Below, in pieces: positions 26,114-37,019 of a stretch of 64,000 bases of DNA (its first letter is position 1; every line of letters begins with the position of its first letter). The DNA comes from Pogostemon cablin (taxonomy: Eukaryota; Streptophyta; Magnoliopsida; Lamiales; Lamiaceae), in contig CM042958.1 of NCBI GenBank assembly GCA_023678885.1, forward strand, positions 12,208,852-12,272,851, given 5' to 3'. A model generated the notes under the pieces. That model searched no databases and was not told the origin of the DNA. It worked only from the letters and a program-made list of their open reading frames with translations. A program made the position numbers and the translations under genes.

Positions 26114-26919
26114 CACTACAAGAAAACTGTCAAATTCTAACAGAAAAATTCCAACGAAAAGCAAATCCGTTGAAAATTTTAGAGTTCCAACGAATTTTTC
26201 ATTGAAACTTTAAACGATTGGAAAATTCCAGCAAAAATTCCCATGAAAATTTAAACCGTTGGAAAATTCCAATGCTAATTCCAATAGTCTGATAAACTAT
26301 TGAAAATTTCCAACGAAAATTCCTATAAAACCTAAAATTGTTGGAAAGTTCCAACGAAAATTTTCATATAAATTTAAATCGTTGAAAAATTCCAATGCTA
26401 ATTCCAATAACTTGATAAAACATTGGAAATTTCCAATAAAAATTCCAATTAAATTTAAGCCGTTGGAAAATTCTTATGAAAATTCCATCGAAAAAAGAGA
26501 CTTCAATAAATTTAAATGTCAATTTATAACATAAAATATATATTAGTTAAGTTGGTAAATGATAAAGTGATATACGCAAGAGGTCAAGGGTTCGAATCCG
26601 AATAAATATATTTTTTTTATCGTTCCAACGGAGTTTGAATATCATTGGAATTTTTCCAACGATAATTCCAAAAGAAAATTCCGTTGGAAAAATGTTTGAA
26701 TCACTTTTAGATAAAAAAATTCCAACAAAAAAATATCGTTGGATTCACCGTTGAAGTTTTTAAATCATTGGAAATGCTGTTGGAAAAATGACATTCCAAC
26801 AACCACTTTTCTAACAGAAAAATTTCGTTGGAATATCTGTTGGAATCATGAATTCCAACTGTATTTTTGCATTTTTCAATGATTTTTCACCGTTGGAATT
26901 CGGTAATTTTCTTATAGTG
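26114..26919. mobile_element. CACTA-type non-autonomous transposon, 806 bp
   Basis: Begins CACTACAAGAAAACTG and ends TTTTCTTATAGTG, so the CACTA ends are inverted. GTT lies on both sides (26111-26113 and 26920-26922), the 3 bp target duplication expected for this superfamily. The sibling repeat near 52749-52770 shows the uninterrupted site. The interior is a series of degenerate units built on AAAATTCCAACG and its inverse, giving many potential hairpins. A tRNA-like stretch lies at 26541-26602. No transposase. Confidence 0.8.
26541..26602 (+). repeat. tRNA-like / SINE-like fragment inside the CACTA element
   Basis: TTAGTTAAGTTGG resembles a pol III box A and GGGTTCGAATCCG is a near-perfect box B, about 35 bp apart, with AGAGGTCAA between. 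No foldable acceptor stem was found, so it is not called a tRNA. Confidence 0.4.
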
Positions 26920-26961
26920 GTTTTTTTTAATGAAAAAAGAGTGTGAAAAAAGTACAATTAT

Positions 26962-28289
26962 GGAGATATTGCTTTAGAGATTAATATTCAATTTAATTGA
27001 TTATTTAACAACTAATATGCTTAAGGGCTATTTTAGAATATATGATTTTAGTGTGCAAATAATCTTAAAACCAAGTCATGGTGAGTGAGAAATAATGCAC
27101 AAGTTGAATAGTTGAATTGAGATTATGTGGGAGTTACTCATGTTCAAATGGTTTGAATATCACATAATGGACATTTATGTTAGCCAACATAAATCAATGT
27201 CATTATGGACATTTATGTAGCCAACATAAATCAAAGTCATTATGGAATATTAGGGTGAGAGATAAAATTCTCAACCACTGTTTGAGAGTAATTACTTATA
27301 GTCTTTATGGAGAATTAAAGCCTAAATTTGACTTTGGATCAAGGTTCAGTTAGTTAAGAACCAAATGAAGGGGGATCATTTGAGTGAGCTCATTCCATAT
27401 TATTTCCAACGGAAAGTGAGGCCTATATGGTTCGTGACACTTGGAAACGTTCAACCATCAGTTAAAAATTCAAAATCGGATATATAACGGTTGAGTTCAA
27501 ACATGGCAGAATCAAATCTGTTACACATGTAAGAACTGGTAACGGCCAGTATTTATTAGCTTGCCTATTGAATGCAATTGTAACTGCTGACTGCTGTAGG
27601 AACCTGAAATATGAGTGGAGTAATACCTATAAATAGGACATTCATCTTTGGTGCTTAGCATCACAAACAATAAGAGACACACACAAACATAAAAGTACAT
27701 GAAAAATATTTTGAAAGTGAGAAATCATACATTGCGTACTAGTTGCATATGTTAGAGTGTCATTGTGAGTCTCATATAGTGAGTAACTTAGTTCAATCAT
27801 CTCTTAGAGCTCTCGTACGTGGGGTGCAACTCGTACAAGAGACGAAGCCGTTTTACCTTTGGGAACAACACGTCGGAACCGTGAGCACTACCGGGACGTG
27901 ATTGTTTTGCGGGTAAAGTCCTAGATTTGACTCGGCTTAGTTTTCATCTAACGATCTTCGTGTTTGTTATGGAAATTTGCACAACATTGTTCGTGTAAGA
28001 ACTTGAAGCTGCTGATTTTGGAAGATCAAGTTGAAACTGGATCTCAACACATTTCGAAGCTCAGATTCAAATTGGAATTCAACATACTTGAGGAGATTGA
28101 TCAGATTTAACAATCTGATAGACGTTCAAATCCACCCGTGTTAGAACTGAAACTGCTCCAAAAAGTTGATTTTTCTGAAGTTCTTACCCAAGGCTGTATC
28201 GTGTTCTTTCATTCCATTTCTTGTAATCTCTCAGTTTGTTCATCCACTGTAATTTGCATTATTTGGTGACCTAAATCCTCAACATAAGA
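26962..28289 (+). mobile_element. Probable solo LTR, about 1.3 kb
   Basis: The insert runs TGGAGATATTGC...CCTCAACA, a TG...CA type outline, and interrupts copy 1 of the GTGCACC repeat. A TATAAATA box with following GG sits at 27628-27635, as in an LTR U3 promoter. There is no protein and no primer-binding site after it, and no clean 5 bp target duplication, so solo LTR is an inference. It contains an imperfect 41-43 bp tandem duplication (ACATTTATGT...CATAAATCAA) at about 27168-27245. Confidence 0.4.
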
Positions 28290-28357
28290 AACATGTATAC
28301 AATATAGAATAAAAAGTTATACACATATGGGTGCACCTTTGTAACCGAGTGCACCAG

Positions 28358-29085
28358 ATATCAACTCTAATTTATAATAGGAATAAAGTTTATGATTTTT
28401 TTTTTTCAATTAACTTATTTTTATAAGTGAATAATTATATAAATTTTAGATGTACATGCACCAATTTGAATTCATATGTTGAACTTGAAAATTTGTCAAT
28501 AGAAATGCAACCTCGATTTCTTTTCTTCGACCTCCTTCTAATAATAGATTATCTTTCCAAATTTTTTTCTTTTAATTTTTACCTTAATTAAAATCTGTGT
28601 TTTATGGGGTAATGATGGAAATGAGGAAATTATGTTTCACCAAATAAAGATTGAAATTAATTAGATTGAGTGTAAAATGTAAATAATTAAAATTAGCTTT
28701 TCAAAACATGTCACTACCGTCAACTAATTAAGATGTAGAAAATACGAATAATGCAAATAAAATTGAATACGAATGAGCAATTTAATTTATAGTCCTTATA
28801 AATGTTGTAAAGCCACGGGAATAAGCTTTCCACACATGAAAGTGATTTTTTTATTTTCATTATTAAAATGCGATGATCAAATGGCATCATTATCATTGAA
28901 TAATCATATAGATTCTTCAAGCATATTCCATTGTCCAATCAGTTAGTCAAATATTTATTTCAATATTTTCTCTTCAACACATAAGAGTCCTAATTAAATA
29001 TTCAAATTTATTTCAGCAGTTATTATTACTAAAATAGTTTAATCTAAAATTAGGCATGTGATGTTACTGTTAAATGGAGTGATCA
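28358..29085. other. AT-rich intergenic sequence
   Basis: Nothing recognised; the minus frame at 28720-28938 has no family resemblance. Confidence 0.5.
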
Positions 29086-29101
29086 CTTCCACTTAGTTTG
29101 T

Positions 29102-29260
29102 CTGGGCCACCGGGCTCCTCACACAAATAAGTGACCCACGTTCGATTCCTATAGGGAACGAATAGGAGGGGAGTTATAAGGAGGACTTAGAGAATAAGGG
29201 TATATGGAGACTTGGTGAAACTAACTACTACCAACTAACTTTGTCCGATCAAAAAAAAAA
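29102..29260 (+). mobile_element. tRNA-derived SINE, 159 bp, with target duplications
   Basis: Pol III box A-like TGGGCCACCGG (29103-29113) and box B GTTCGATTCC (29140-29149) lie at the head of the element, which ends in ten A. It is flanked by a 16 bp direct repeat with one mismatch: CTTCCACTTAGTTTGT at 29086-29101 and CTTTCACTTAGTTTGT at 29261-29276. That combination is diagnostic of SINE retroposition. Confidence 0.85.
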
Positions 29261-29305
29261 CTTTCACTTAGTTTGTGTACGTTAACTCTCAATTAAATTG
29301 TTGTA

Positions 29306-29520
<215 letters not shown>

Positions 29521-29869
29521 ATACTCTTATTAATATTTTCTTTATTTATTTTAATTAACTTCCTTATTTAATATTTTATTTTTTTAAATAATGTGTTTCT
29601 TATTTTTAATAATGATTAAATTTTTAATATTTTATTTATTTATTTGGATATCATTAATTAACTACTAAAATCTTTTAATGCAATTAATTAATTAATATTA
29701 AATTAAATCATATATATAAAAGGAAAAAAGAATATTTCATATAATATTCTCTCTCACCCCACCTATAAATAAGACGTTTTGGTTATTCATTCTAAATACA
29801 CATATTTGATTATCCTAGAGGGATAAGAACTTTCTTCAAGTTCCTCTAGAGATTTATTTATGAAAGTAT

Positions 29870-30420
29870 AAAAATTTATTACGATAGAGAGAATCAAGTA
29901 GAGATTCGATCTACCTCTAAAAAATCGATTGAAGTATTCTTCGATTCAAGTATTCTTCAAGAGGAAGAAGACTGATTCAAGTATTTTTGAATCGATTTAC
30001 CTCTTAAGAAAATATTCTTCAAGAGGAAGAGAATTGATTCAAGTATTATTGAATAGATTTACATCTTAAAAATCGATTTTTCAAGAGTAAAAGGATCGAT
30101 TCAAGTATTCATGAACTTGAATCGATTTACATCTTAAGAATCAATGATTCTCTTCAATTATCCTTGAGTAGATTTACATCTTAAAAATTGATTTTTCAAG
30201 AGTAAGAGAATCAATTCAAGTATTCTTTAATCGATTTACAGCTTAAGAATCGATTCTTCAAGAGAAAAAAATCGATTCCAGTATTACCTCTTAAGAATAG
30301 ATTCAAGTATTTTTCAAGATCTACCTCTAAAATATTGATTCAAGTATTCTTCAAGAGGATCTATTATTCAAGTACTCTTGAATCGATTTACCTCTAAAGA
30401 ATAAGAGGTTGAAAAACTAA
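29870..30420. repeat. Minisatellite, 46-70 bp units with inner palindromes
   Basis: About eight degenerate units around GATTTACMTCTTAAGAATCG and TTCAAGTATTCTTGAATCG. Several units are themselves palindromic (AAGAATCGATTCTT; TTCAAGTATTCTTGAA). It lies between direct repeat copies A and B. Confidence 0.7.
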
Positions 30421-30731
30421 TTCATGTATAGAATCGAAAACTTAGGTTCTTTAAGTTAAATCATTATTTCATATCAAATAACATTAAAATTGAGTTTGTA
30501 AATATTTGTTAATTTTTTATATTTTGTACATTAATATTTATTTATTTACATATATCTTAATTATTCAATTATGACATATGAATTATAAAATTTGTTTTCT
30601 TTATTTGTTTATATAATTTGAAACTAATAAAATTAAATAAAAATAAAATTAATAAATTCATTACAAATTTATGAATATTTAAAAGAATATTATATATAAT
30701 TTAATTTTATTTATATTATATATATATATTA

Positions 30732-30825
30732 TCTTAAGTATATTATAGCATAAACTTTTCTGCCTGCGTGTCGCCTCCATAGTGCTCCGTTATGACGTGC
30801 AATTTTCTTATTTTCTTGAATTTTT
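30732..30825 (+). repeat. Direct repeat copy B, possible Helitron 5' end
   Basis: TCTTAAGTATATTATAGC, AAACTTTTC, then GCGTGTCGCCTCC, again preceded by A in a TA-rich context. It is a diverged duplicate of copy A 1.3 kb upstream. Confidence 0.4.
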
Positions 30826-31639
30826 AAATATTTTTTTTATATTTTATTTACTTATAATTAGTTTCCTTATTTTGTATTTATTTTTTAAACTAATGTATTT
30901 CCTTTTCTATTTATAAATCTAAATTAAGTAATAAATTTAAAAAAAATTTTAAAAAAAAATATTTGATTTTTAATAATAATTAATTAAAAATAAATCTATT
31001 ATTATTATTATTATTAATATTGTAATATTTTGATTTTAAATAATGTATTTCCTCTTCTATTTATAAATCTAAATTAGGTTTTCCTAATTCATAAATCTAA
31101 ATTGGGTAAAATTTATTTTGGAGTTAGATATTAAAAAATAAAATTGTATAATCCATAAGACTTTACTATTCATAAATCTAAATTAGGTATAATTTATTTT
31201 TATTAATATTATTATAATAATATTTTAATTTTAAATAATGTATTCCTCTTTCCATTCAATTTTTTATTCATAAATATAAATTAGGTTCATATTTATAAAT
31301 AAGGTAAAATTTATATTGGAGTTAGATTAAAAAATAAAATCATATAATCAATGAGACTTTACTATTCATAATTCTATATTAGGTAAAATATATTTTGAAG
31401 TTAGATTAAAAAATTTTATAATTGGACTAAGTCAGCCCAATACACGTTATGCTTTATTATCATTATTATTATATAAAATAAATTTTTTGTGGATACTAAT
31501 TTCATTATTTTAAAATTATTATAATAAATAACCATCTCATCCTATTATATATAAACATACGTCGTCATTATATTTTCAATATTCAAAACAACTGAGATCA
31601 AAAAGAAAAGTTGAGTGATTCATTATAATCAATAATATA
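30826..31639. other. AT-rich leader of the Helitron relic, internally duplicated
   Basis: A block with CATAAATCTAAATTAGGT and TTTATTTTGGAGTTAGAT words is repeated three to four times between about 31030 and 31420. No protein. Confidence 0.4.
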
Positions 31640-32717
31640 ATGACTACATGTCACACTTCAATTGTTGATTTAACTCCTGCTAGGGCACTAAGGACAATTA
31701 CGGGGATGATTATTCGATAATGGGTTGTACCACGTACGACCTAAATATGAGTTTGATTTAATTCCATTTGACGGAATATTACAAAACAGAGTGGAAGAAA
31801 TTTGATTGGTAAGTTATATTATCATGGTGTGTGTGATGTTTTGAACTTCCTGCATACCTGTCCTATTCTGTCTTTTGAAACTTGCAGTTTATGAAACATA
31901 GATGATTCTAAGAATGATATATTAGATCACATTATTTAAATATTTTACTATGTAAAAATACATAAATTTTAATTGTGATTATTTACTTTTTTTAACTGTA
32001 GATATTATTAGACAAATGACTGATGTCAGTAAAGTGCGTTACACTAAGTGTAATTCATCTAAAAGGAGTATCACAGTGGATCTCATTGATGCTAAGTATG
32101 TCTTTTTTATTGTATTTTTTATTTTTGAAGTCTAACACTATATTAATTTATCAATTTTATAATTTTTCCTTTCAACTTGATTTAGTGGAACTACTTTTGA
32201 ATGTATTCTTTGGGAGAAATATGCGGATCAATTGATAGAATACTCAAAGACGGCAAAATCTGATGTTGTTGTGTTAATTTTGATGTTTGCTAAAATTTAC
32301 AAATTGAATGGTTAGTGATATTAATTATATAATAATCTGTTCATTAAAAAAAATTAAAATTATTTATATGACTCAATTTTTTTTCTTTACACCATTATTA
32401 GATGATTTGAAGGTGTCCGATTCATATTATTCAAGTTGAATTATTTTGAATGATGACGGTATTGATGAGATTCAAAAATTCAAATCAATGTAATTTCTAC
32501 TAATCTACACATTAGATAAATATTTACTTCTTAGATTTAATTTTCTCACATGAATTCTTATTCAATTTTTTTCTACGTAACAGTGTATCAACATTGCTAA
32601 TAGCTAAGAGCAATTATTTTTCAAATATTTCACTTCAAAACAATTTAATTGAATCCAATGAAGATTCAGTTTTATCAGATGTAAAAACAATTGCTGAATT
32701 AATAAAGACTGAAAAGG
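31640..32717 (+). pseudogene. RPA-like (OB-fold, DUF223 type) gene relic of a Helitron
   Basis: Pieces in order: 31640-31806 (SIVDLTPARALRTITGM, then an in-frame stop), about 32003-32095 (KCNSSKRSITVDLIDA), about 32184-32311 (TTFECILWEKYADQLIEY), and about 32583-32717 (SDVKTIAELIKTEK). They are separated by stretches with GT...AG edges. The wording fits plant replication-protein-A large-subunit-like proteins, which single-stranded-DNA-handling Helitrons often carry. The early stop and the loss of the zinc-finger C-terminal part mark it as dead. The family call is from sequence impression only. Confidence 0.5.
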
Positions 32718-32748
32718 TAATATATAATCTCTTCATAATAATCTTATT

Positions 32749-34091
32749 TTGGTTAATGAGCTTGCAAGTCGCCTTCGATTTGAAGGTGAGATTGTTTTGT
32801 GTGTTGCATCAAGTGGTATTACTTCTTTGTTATTACCCAATGGATAACACATTCTAGATTTGGAATCATTTTATTAGTAAATGAAGACTCTACTTGCCTT
32901 ATTAAGCCAGAGACAGAATTGTCAGAATTAATTAAGCAAGCAAAACTTATTATTTGGGATGAAGCTCCAATGACCAATCAATATTATTTCGAGGCACTTG
33001 ATAGAAGCTTAAATGTCATTTTGAGATGTAGAGGAGATATGTAGAATTTTTCATTTAGTGGAAAGACAATTATCTTTGAAAACGATTTTAGACAAATTTT
33101 ACCGATAATTATTAAGGGTACAAGAGAATAAATTGTGTATTCCACACTAACATTTTTTTATCTTTGGAAATATTGTAAGGTGCTTAAGCTAACAAGTAAT
33201 AGGAGATTGCAAAGTTAAAGCTCTGGCATCGAAAAATCTAAACAGGTGATTGAAAATTTTTCATGATGGACTTTGACCTTAGGAGATGGAAATCTAGGAC
33301 AAATAATTGATTTCAGAGAGAATATTGAAATTCCAGATGATCTATTATTGGAAAATGTACAAGATCCTCTGGATTCTATTATTGAGTACATTTATACATA
33401 TGTTGCTTCCTATTATAAAAATTTACACTACTTTGAAGATAAGGCGATTCTTGCACCAACACATCAAGTTGTTGAGTCCATAAATGAAAATATGTTGTCT
33501 CGAATTCTAGGCGTAGAGAGAGAATATTTGAGTTCAGACAATGTGTCCAAATTAGATGGGGTCACAGGTAACGATGAGAATATTTACTCAGTAGAGTTTC
33601 TAAATTCTATCAAGTGTTCAGGATTTCCAAACCACATATTGAAGCTTAAGAATGGAGTATCAATAATAGTTATCAGAAATATTGATCAAAGATCTGAATT
33701 GTGCCATGATATAAGATTAATCATGATAAAGATGAGAAATCATGTTATACAAAAAAAAAAAAAAACTTGTGGCAGAAACATTGGAAACATTCTCTACATA
33801 CCAAGGATGACTCTCACTCCTTCTGATGATAGCACAATGATCAAATTTAATAGAAGACAATTCCCTTAGGTGGTGTGTTTCGCAATGACGATAAATAAAA
33901 GTCATGGACAATCTCTTCAAAGAGTTGGAGTGTATCTTCCAAAACCTGTTTTCATACATGGGCAGTTATATGTTGTTGTATCAAGAGTAAAAGATCAAAA
34001 ATGTTTGAAATTTTTATGTCTTGATGAAGAAGGTAATATATCAAACAAAATACAAAACATGGTTTATCGAGAAGTTTTCAATAATGTTTAA
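32749..34091 (+). pseudogene. PIF1-like helicase relic of a Helitron
   Basis: Pieces in order: ELASRLRFEGEIVLCVASSG (about 32757-32815, first frame); THSRFGIILLVNEDSTC and QAKLIIWDEAPMTN (Walker B DEAP, 32840-33044, second frame); a frame-broken stretch to 33270; a long open part 33273-33750 (ILAPTHQVVESINENML, GFPNHILKLKNG); an A-run at 33751-33763; and CFAMTINKSHGQSLQRVGVY ... FIHGQLYVVVSRVK to the stop at 34091. These are the standard C-terminal motifs of PIF1-type helicases in plant Helitrons. The Walker A (GxGKT) segment and the Rep nuclease are absent, and there are several stops and frameshifts, so it is inactive. Confidence 0.85.
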
Positions 34092-36900
34092 TAATTTTTA
34101 ATATTAAATTATACATATGACACTTATAATTAAAATAAAAATAGTATGTCAAAAAAAATTAATTTTAACAATAAAGATAAATTAAAATATGAACTAATAT
34201 AATATAATCAGAGACATTAATAATAGTATTAATTTTATTTAAAAAAATAATGATCCCTCGTAGGCGAATTCTCCACGATTTTGTGTAGTGATGAGAATGA
34301 AGTATATATAGGTGTGAGAATGGAATAAGATAAAGAGCAGAAGGATATGGGATCTTGAAAAATAAGAAAAAAATATAATTACGAAAGATATGGAGGGATG
34401 TAAGATTAGAAAATAACTTGGCCACCAAGAAAGTAAGAAAAAGAAGGTAATTCTCGTGAAATTTTGGATTCTCGTCGGCAGCTGCGCGACCTCACAGTTT
34501 TGAGCATAACTTCTTCATTTGAACTCTGATTGAGGTGATTCTTGAGCTCACGCGACCCTCTCTTCCGTGGCTTTCCAAACATGTATCACTTGACTAGTTT
34601 GGACTTCTACACCCATATAAAAAAAATTACTCAAAGTGATCCTCTATTTTCTTGCACGTTGCACAAGTTCACCCTTCATTCCAATTTTGCATTTTTTTAA
34701 TCTTTTTCCTATAAAAAAATAACAAAATACCTTTTAAGCACCTTTTAGACAATAATCATTCAAAGTATTAAGATTTGTGCAAATAATAGTCATTAAACAC
34801 TCAAAGAGGTATTAAATCGAACAAAAAATACATGAATTTCCACTCTAATCACAATACTATTTAATTCAAGGCATAGTGTTGCGTGCATCCGGGTGCTATG
34901 AAAGATCATTTATTAATACCCGTTGATTACACATACCCATTTAAAATTATTAAGATGTTAGAACCAATAATATTAATTCAAAATTATTAATAAAGAAGAA
35001 AATAATTTAATAATGAATTAATTGTTAAAACTACATTATAGTTTAAAAAATACATTATTATAATTATAATTACAAAACTAAATTATAATATAAACTTAAT
35101 ATATATATATATTAATTTGTTGTACGGTATAGGTTGGCTAGAACTTTATTATGATAAAAGCAACAAGTATATGTGTGTGTTTGAAAAGTCTGTGGAATTA
35201 ATTTTGCTAATCCCTTAAATAAATTTGCCTTCCACAGTAAGCATTAATGCCTCTTTTGCAACTTGATATTCCTTCAATTAGGGTTACTTAGTATAATTTC
35301 ATGCACTCAACTAATTATAAATAAATTAACAATAAAAATTCTATGCACTCATTTAATTTTAAATAAATCAACCATAAAATTTTTAAGAAGGCAATGTTAT
35401 ATTATAAGAGTAATTAAAGAATAAATCTAAAATAATAAGAATAAAATATCAATATCCCATTTTTATACATTAATGAATAATTTAATTATGAATGAATTAA
35501 TAATAATTTTATTTTTTTAAAAATATTATAGATAAATTATCGATCTAAGCCACAATTTAAAATGTGACAGAAAAAAAATTTGTCTTGCATGAAATATTAT
35601 CTTCAATGATAATTTAAATGCAGTAAATAATAATTGGGGTACATTCATTTGCATCATGAATTCTCTGAAATGTGATCATTAATTATTTCTGCGAGTGATA
35701 GAACGATAGGTGTAAAGACCTTATAACAGCAGAGTTGCAGGTGCAGTGTGGGGGTTCGAATCCCGAATTCGAACATTGCACAAAACACATCATGCGATTT
35801 AATTCATTCCTTAGTTATCTTACAATCAAATATTGAAAGAAAAATTGAAACTTTAAGTGAATGTCATGATACAAAAATCTTAAACTAAGACCAAATCCCC
35901 TAATAATTTAATTAATAGTCATTTATAGGAGTATGATATAGTATTTCATATTCTCAAATTACTTATTCTAATTCCTGTATCTGTTACACTTTATGTGAAT
36001 GTCATGTGTCCAACTTCTTATAAAACTAATTATACCGAGTTAACGTACAAATACAATATTTAATAGTTGGAATTTTTCTTATAAAGTAAAATTTAATATG
36101 TGGATGTACATTTTGAATAAGCATGGAATAAACCCCAAAAACATGAATTATTGGGTTCATATGTAATCCAAAGTTATGTTACATATCATTTTTGTATGCC
36201 TACATATATGAATAAATTATATAGAACCCATCATTAGGACTTCTTAAGAAATCTAACTAAACCGTCTAAAATATAATGTAGATATAAAAGTTGATAAGAA
36301 ATGAAGGCGATTATTTGTTTATATATATACAAGTATAGTAATTAATTGGGTGTATGTTTGATGATGACGAATAAGGTGACGTTGATTGAGATATATTTAC
36401 ATTATAGTAATCATAGCTTTGTTCCTCAACTTTAAAGTATATTTGAACGATGGATTTTGCTGATGTCTCATAAGCTTTTTGTTGGGAATTTTTATTTATT
36501 AATTATTTTTCTATGCAATCCGAAACAAGAGTTTAATCGAACATAGATTCTTGGATGTAGTGCTGTCTGTATATGATCCCATGGTCCACATCCAATGTAG
36601 TTTCTATGTCATTTTTATGTATTGTCACTAGTTATATGAGGGAGAGAAATGTGTTCCTCAACTTTTAGACTTGTTGATCAATATAAAATTCAAAGTACTT
36701 AGGGTGATTAATAATAAAACATAACTTTTAAGATAAAAACAAAAGTTGGTTTATATATAAATATTGTCATAGATGCATCATTTATTTATTGAATGATATA
36801 GGAGTAACAATGCAAACCAATTTTTTACTTAATTCAGAGTCATAAATTAATCCGACAGTTTTAGGGTTTATAAACAAATCGAATAAGTGTAAATGATGAA
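34092..36900. other. AT-rich intergenic sequence
   Basis: No gene. A GC-richer patch at 34465-34615 has no identity I can assign. At 35735-35770 GGGTTCGAATCCCG looks like a pol III box B, so a SINE or tRNA relic is possible, but no box A or stem structure was found. 34870-34900 (GTGCATCCGGGTGC) may be a fragment of the GTGCACC repeat family. Confidence 0.4.
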
Positions 36901-36907
36901 CAGTCAT

Positions 36908-36913
36908 TTTATT
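36908..36913 (-). terminator. AATAAA polyadenylation signal candidate for KAS I
   Basis: AATAAA on the minus strand, about 107 bp after the KAS stop codon. Confidence 0.4.
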
Positions 36914-37019
36914 CATTAATACATGGTGAATGTGCTCTTATCACACTCGTGTCACTAATCCAACGCTTAGAATTTTTCGAAAAAAAAAATCATTATTCCT
37001 CTGCATGATCCTTGTTGTT

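Larger units (their letters stand above)
25897..28357. repeat. Copy 1 of a GTGCACC-ended dispersed repeat, split by two insertions
   Basis: The repeat parts are 25897-26113, 26920-26961 and 28290-28357, about 327 bp in total. They match, in order, the copies at 47311-47610 and 52141-52864: GTGCACC edge, ATATACAATT runs, TTATACACATATGG, GTGCACC edge. Two insertions separate them: a CACTA-type element (26114-26919) and a probable LTR (26962-28289). Confidence 0.65.

Noticed and set aside
29860..30420. CRISPR-like array
   Set aside because: Units are degenerate, palindromic and of uneven length with no unique spacers, and the genome is a plant; it is a minisatellite.
35700..35790. Possible tRNA gene around GGGTTCGAATCCCG
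   Set aside because: Only the T-arm-like box B is present; no acceptor stem, D arm or anticodon arm could be folded.
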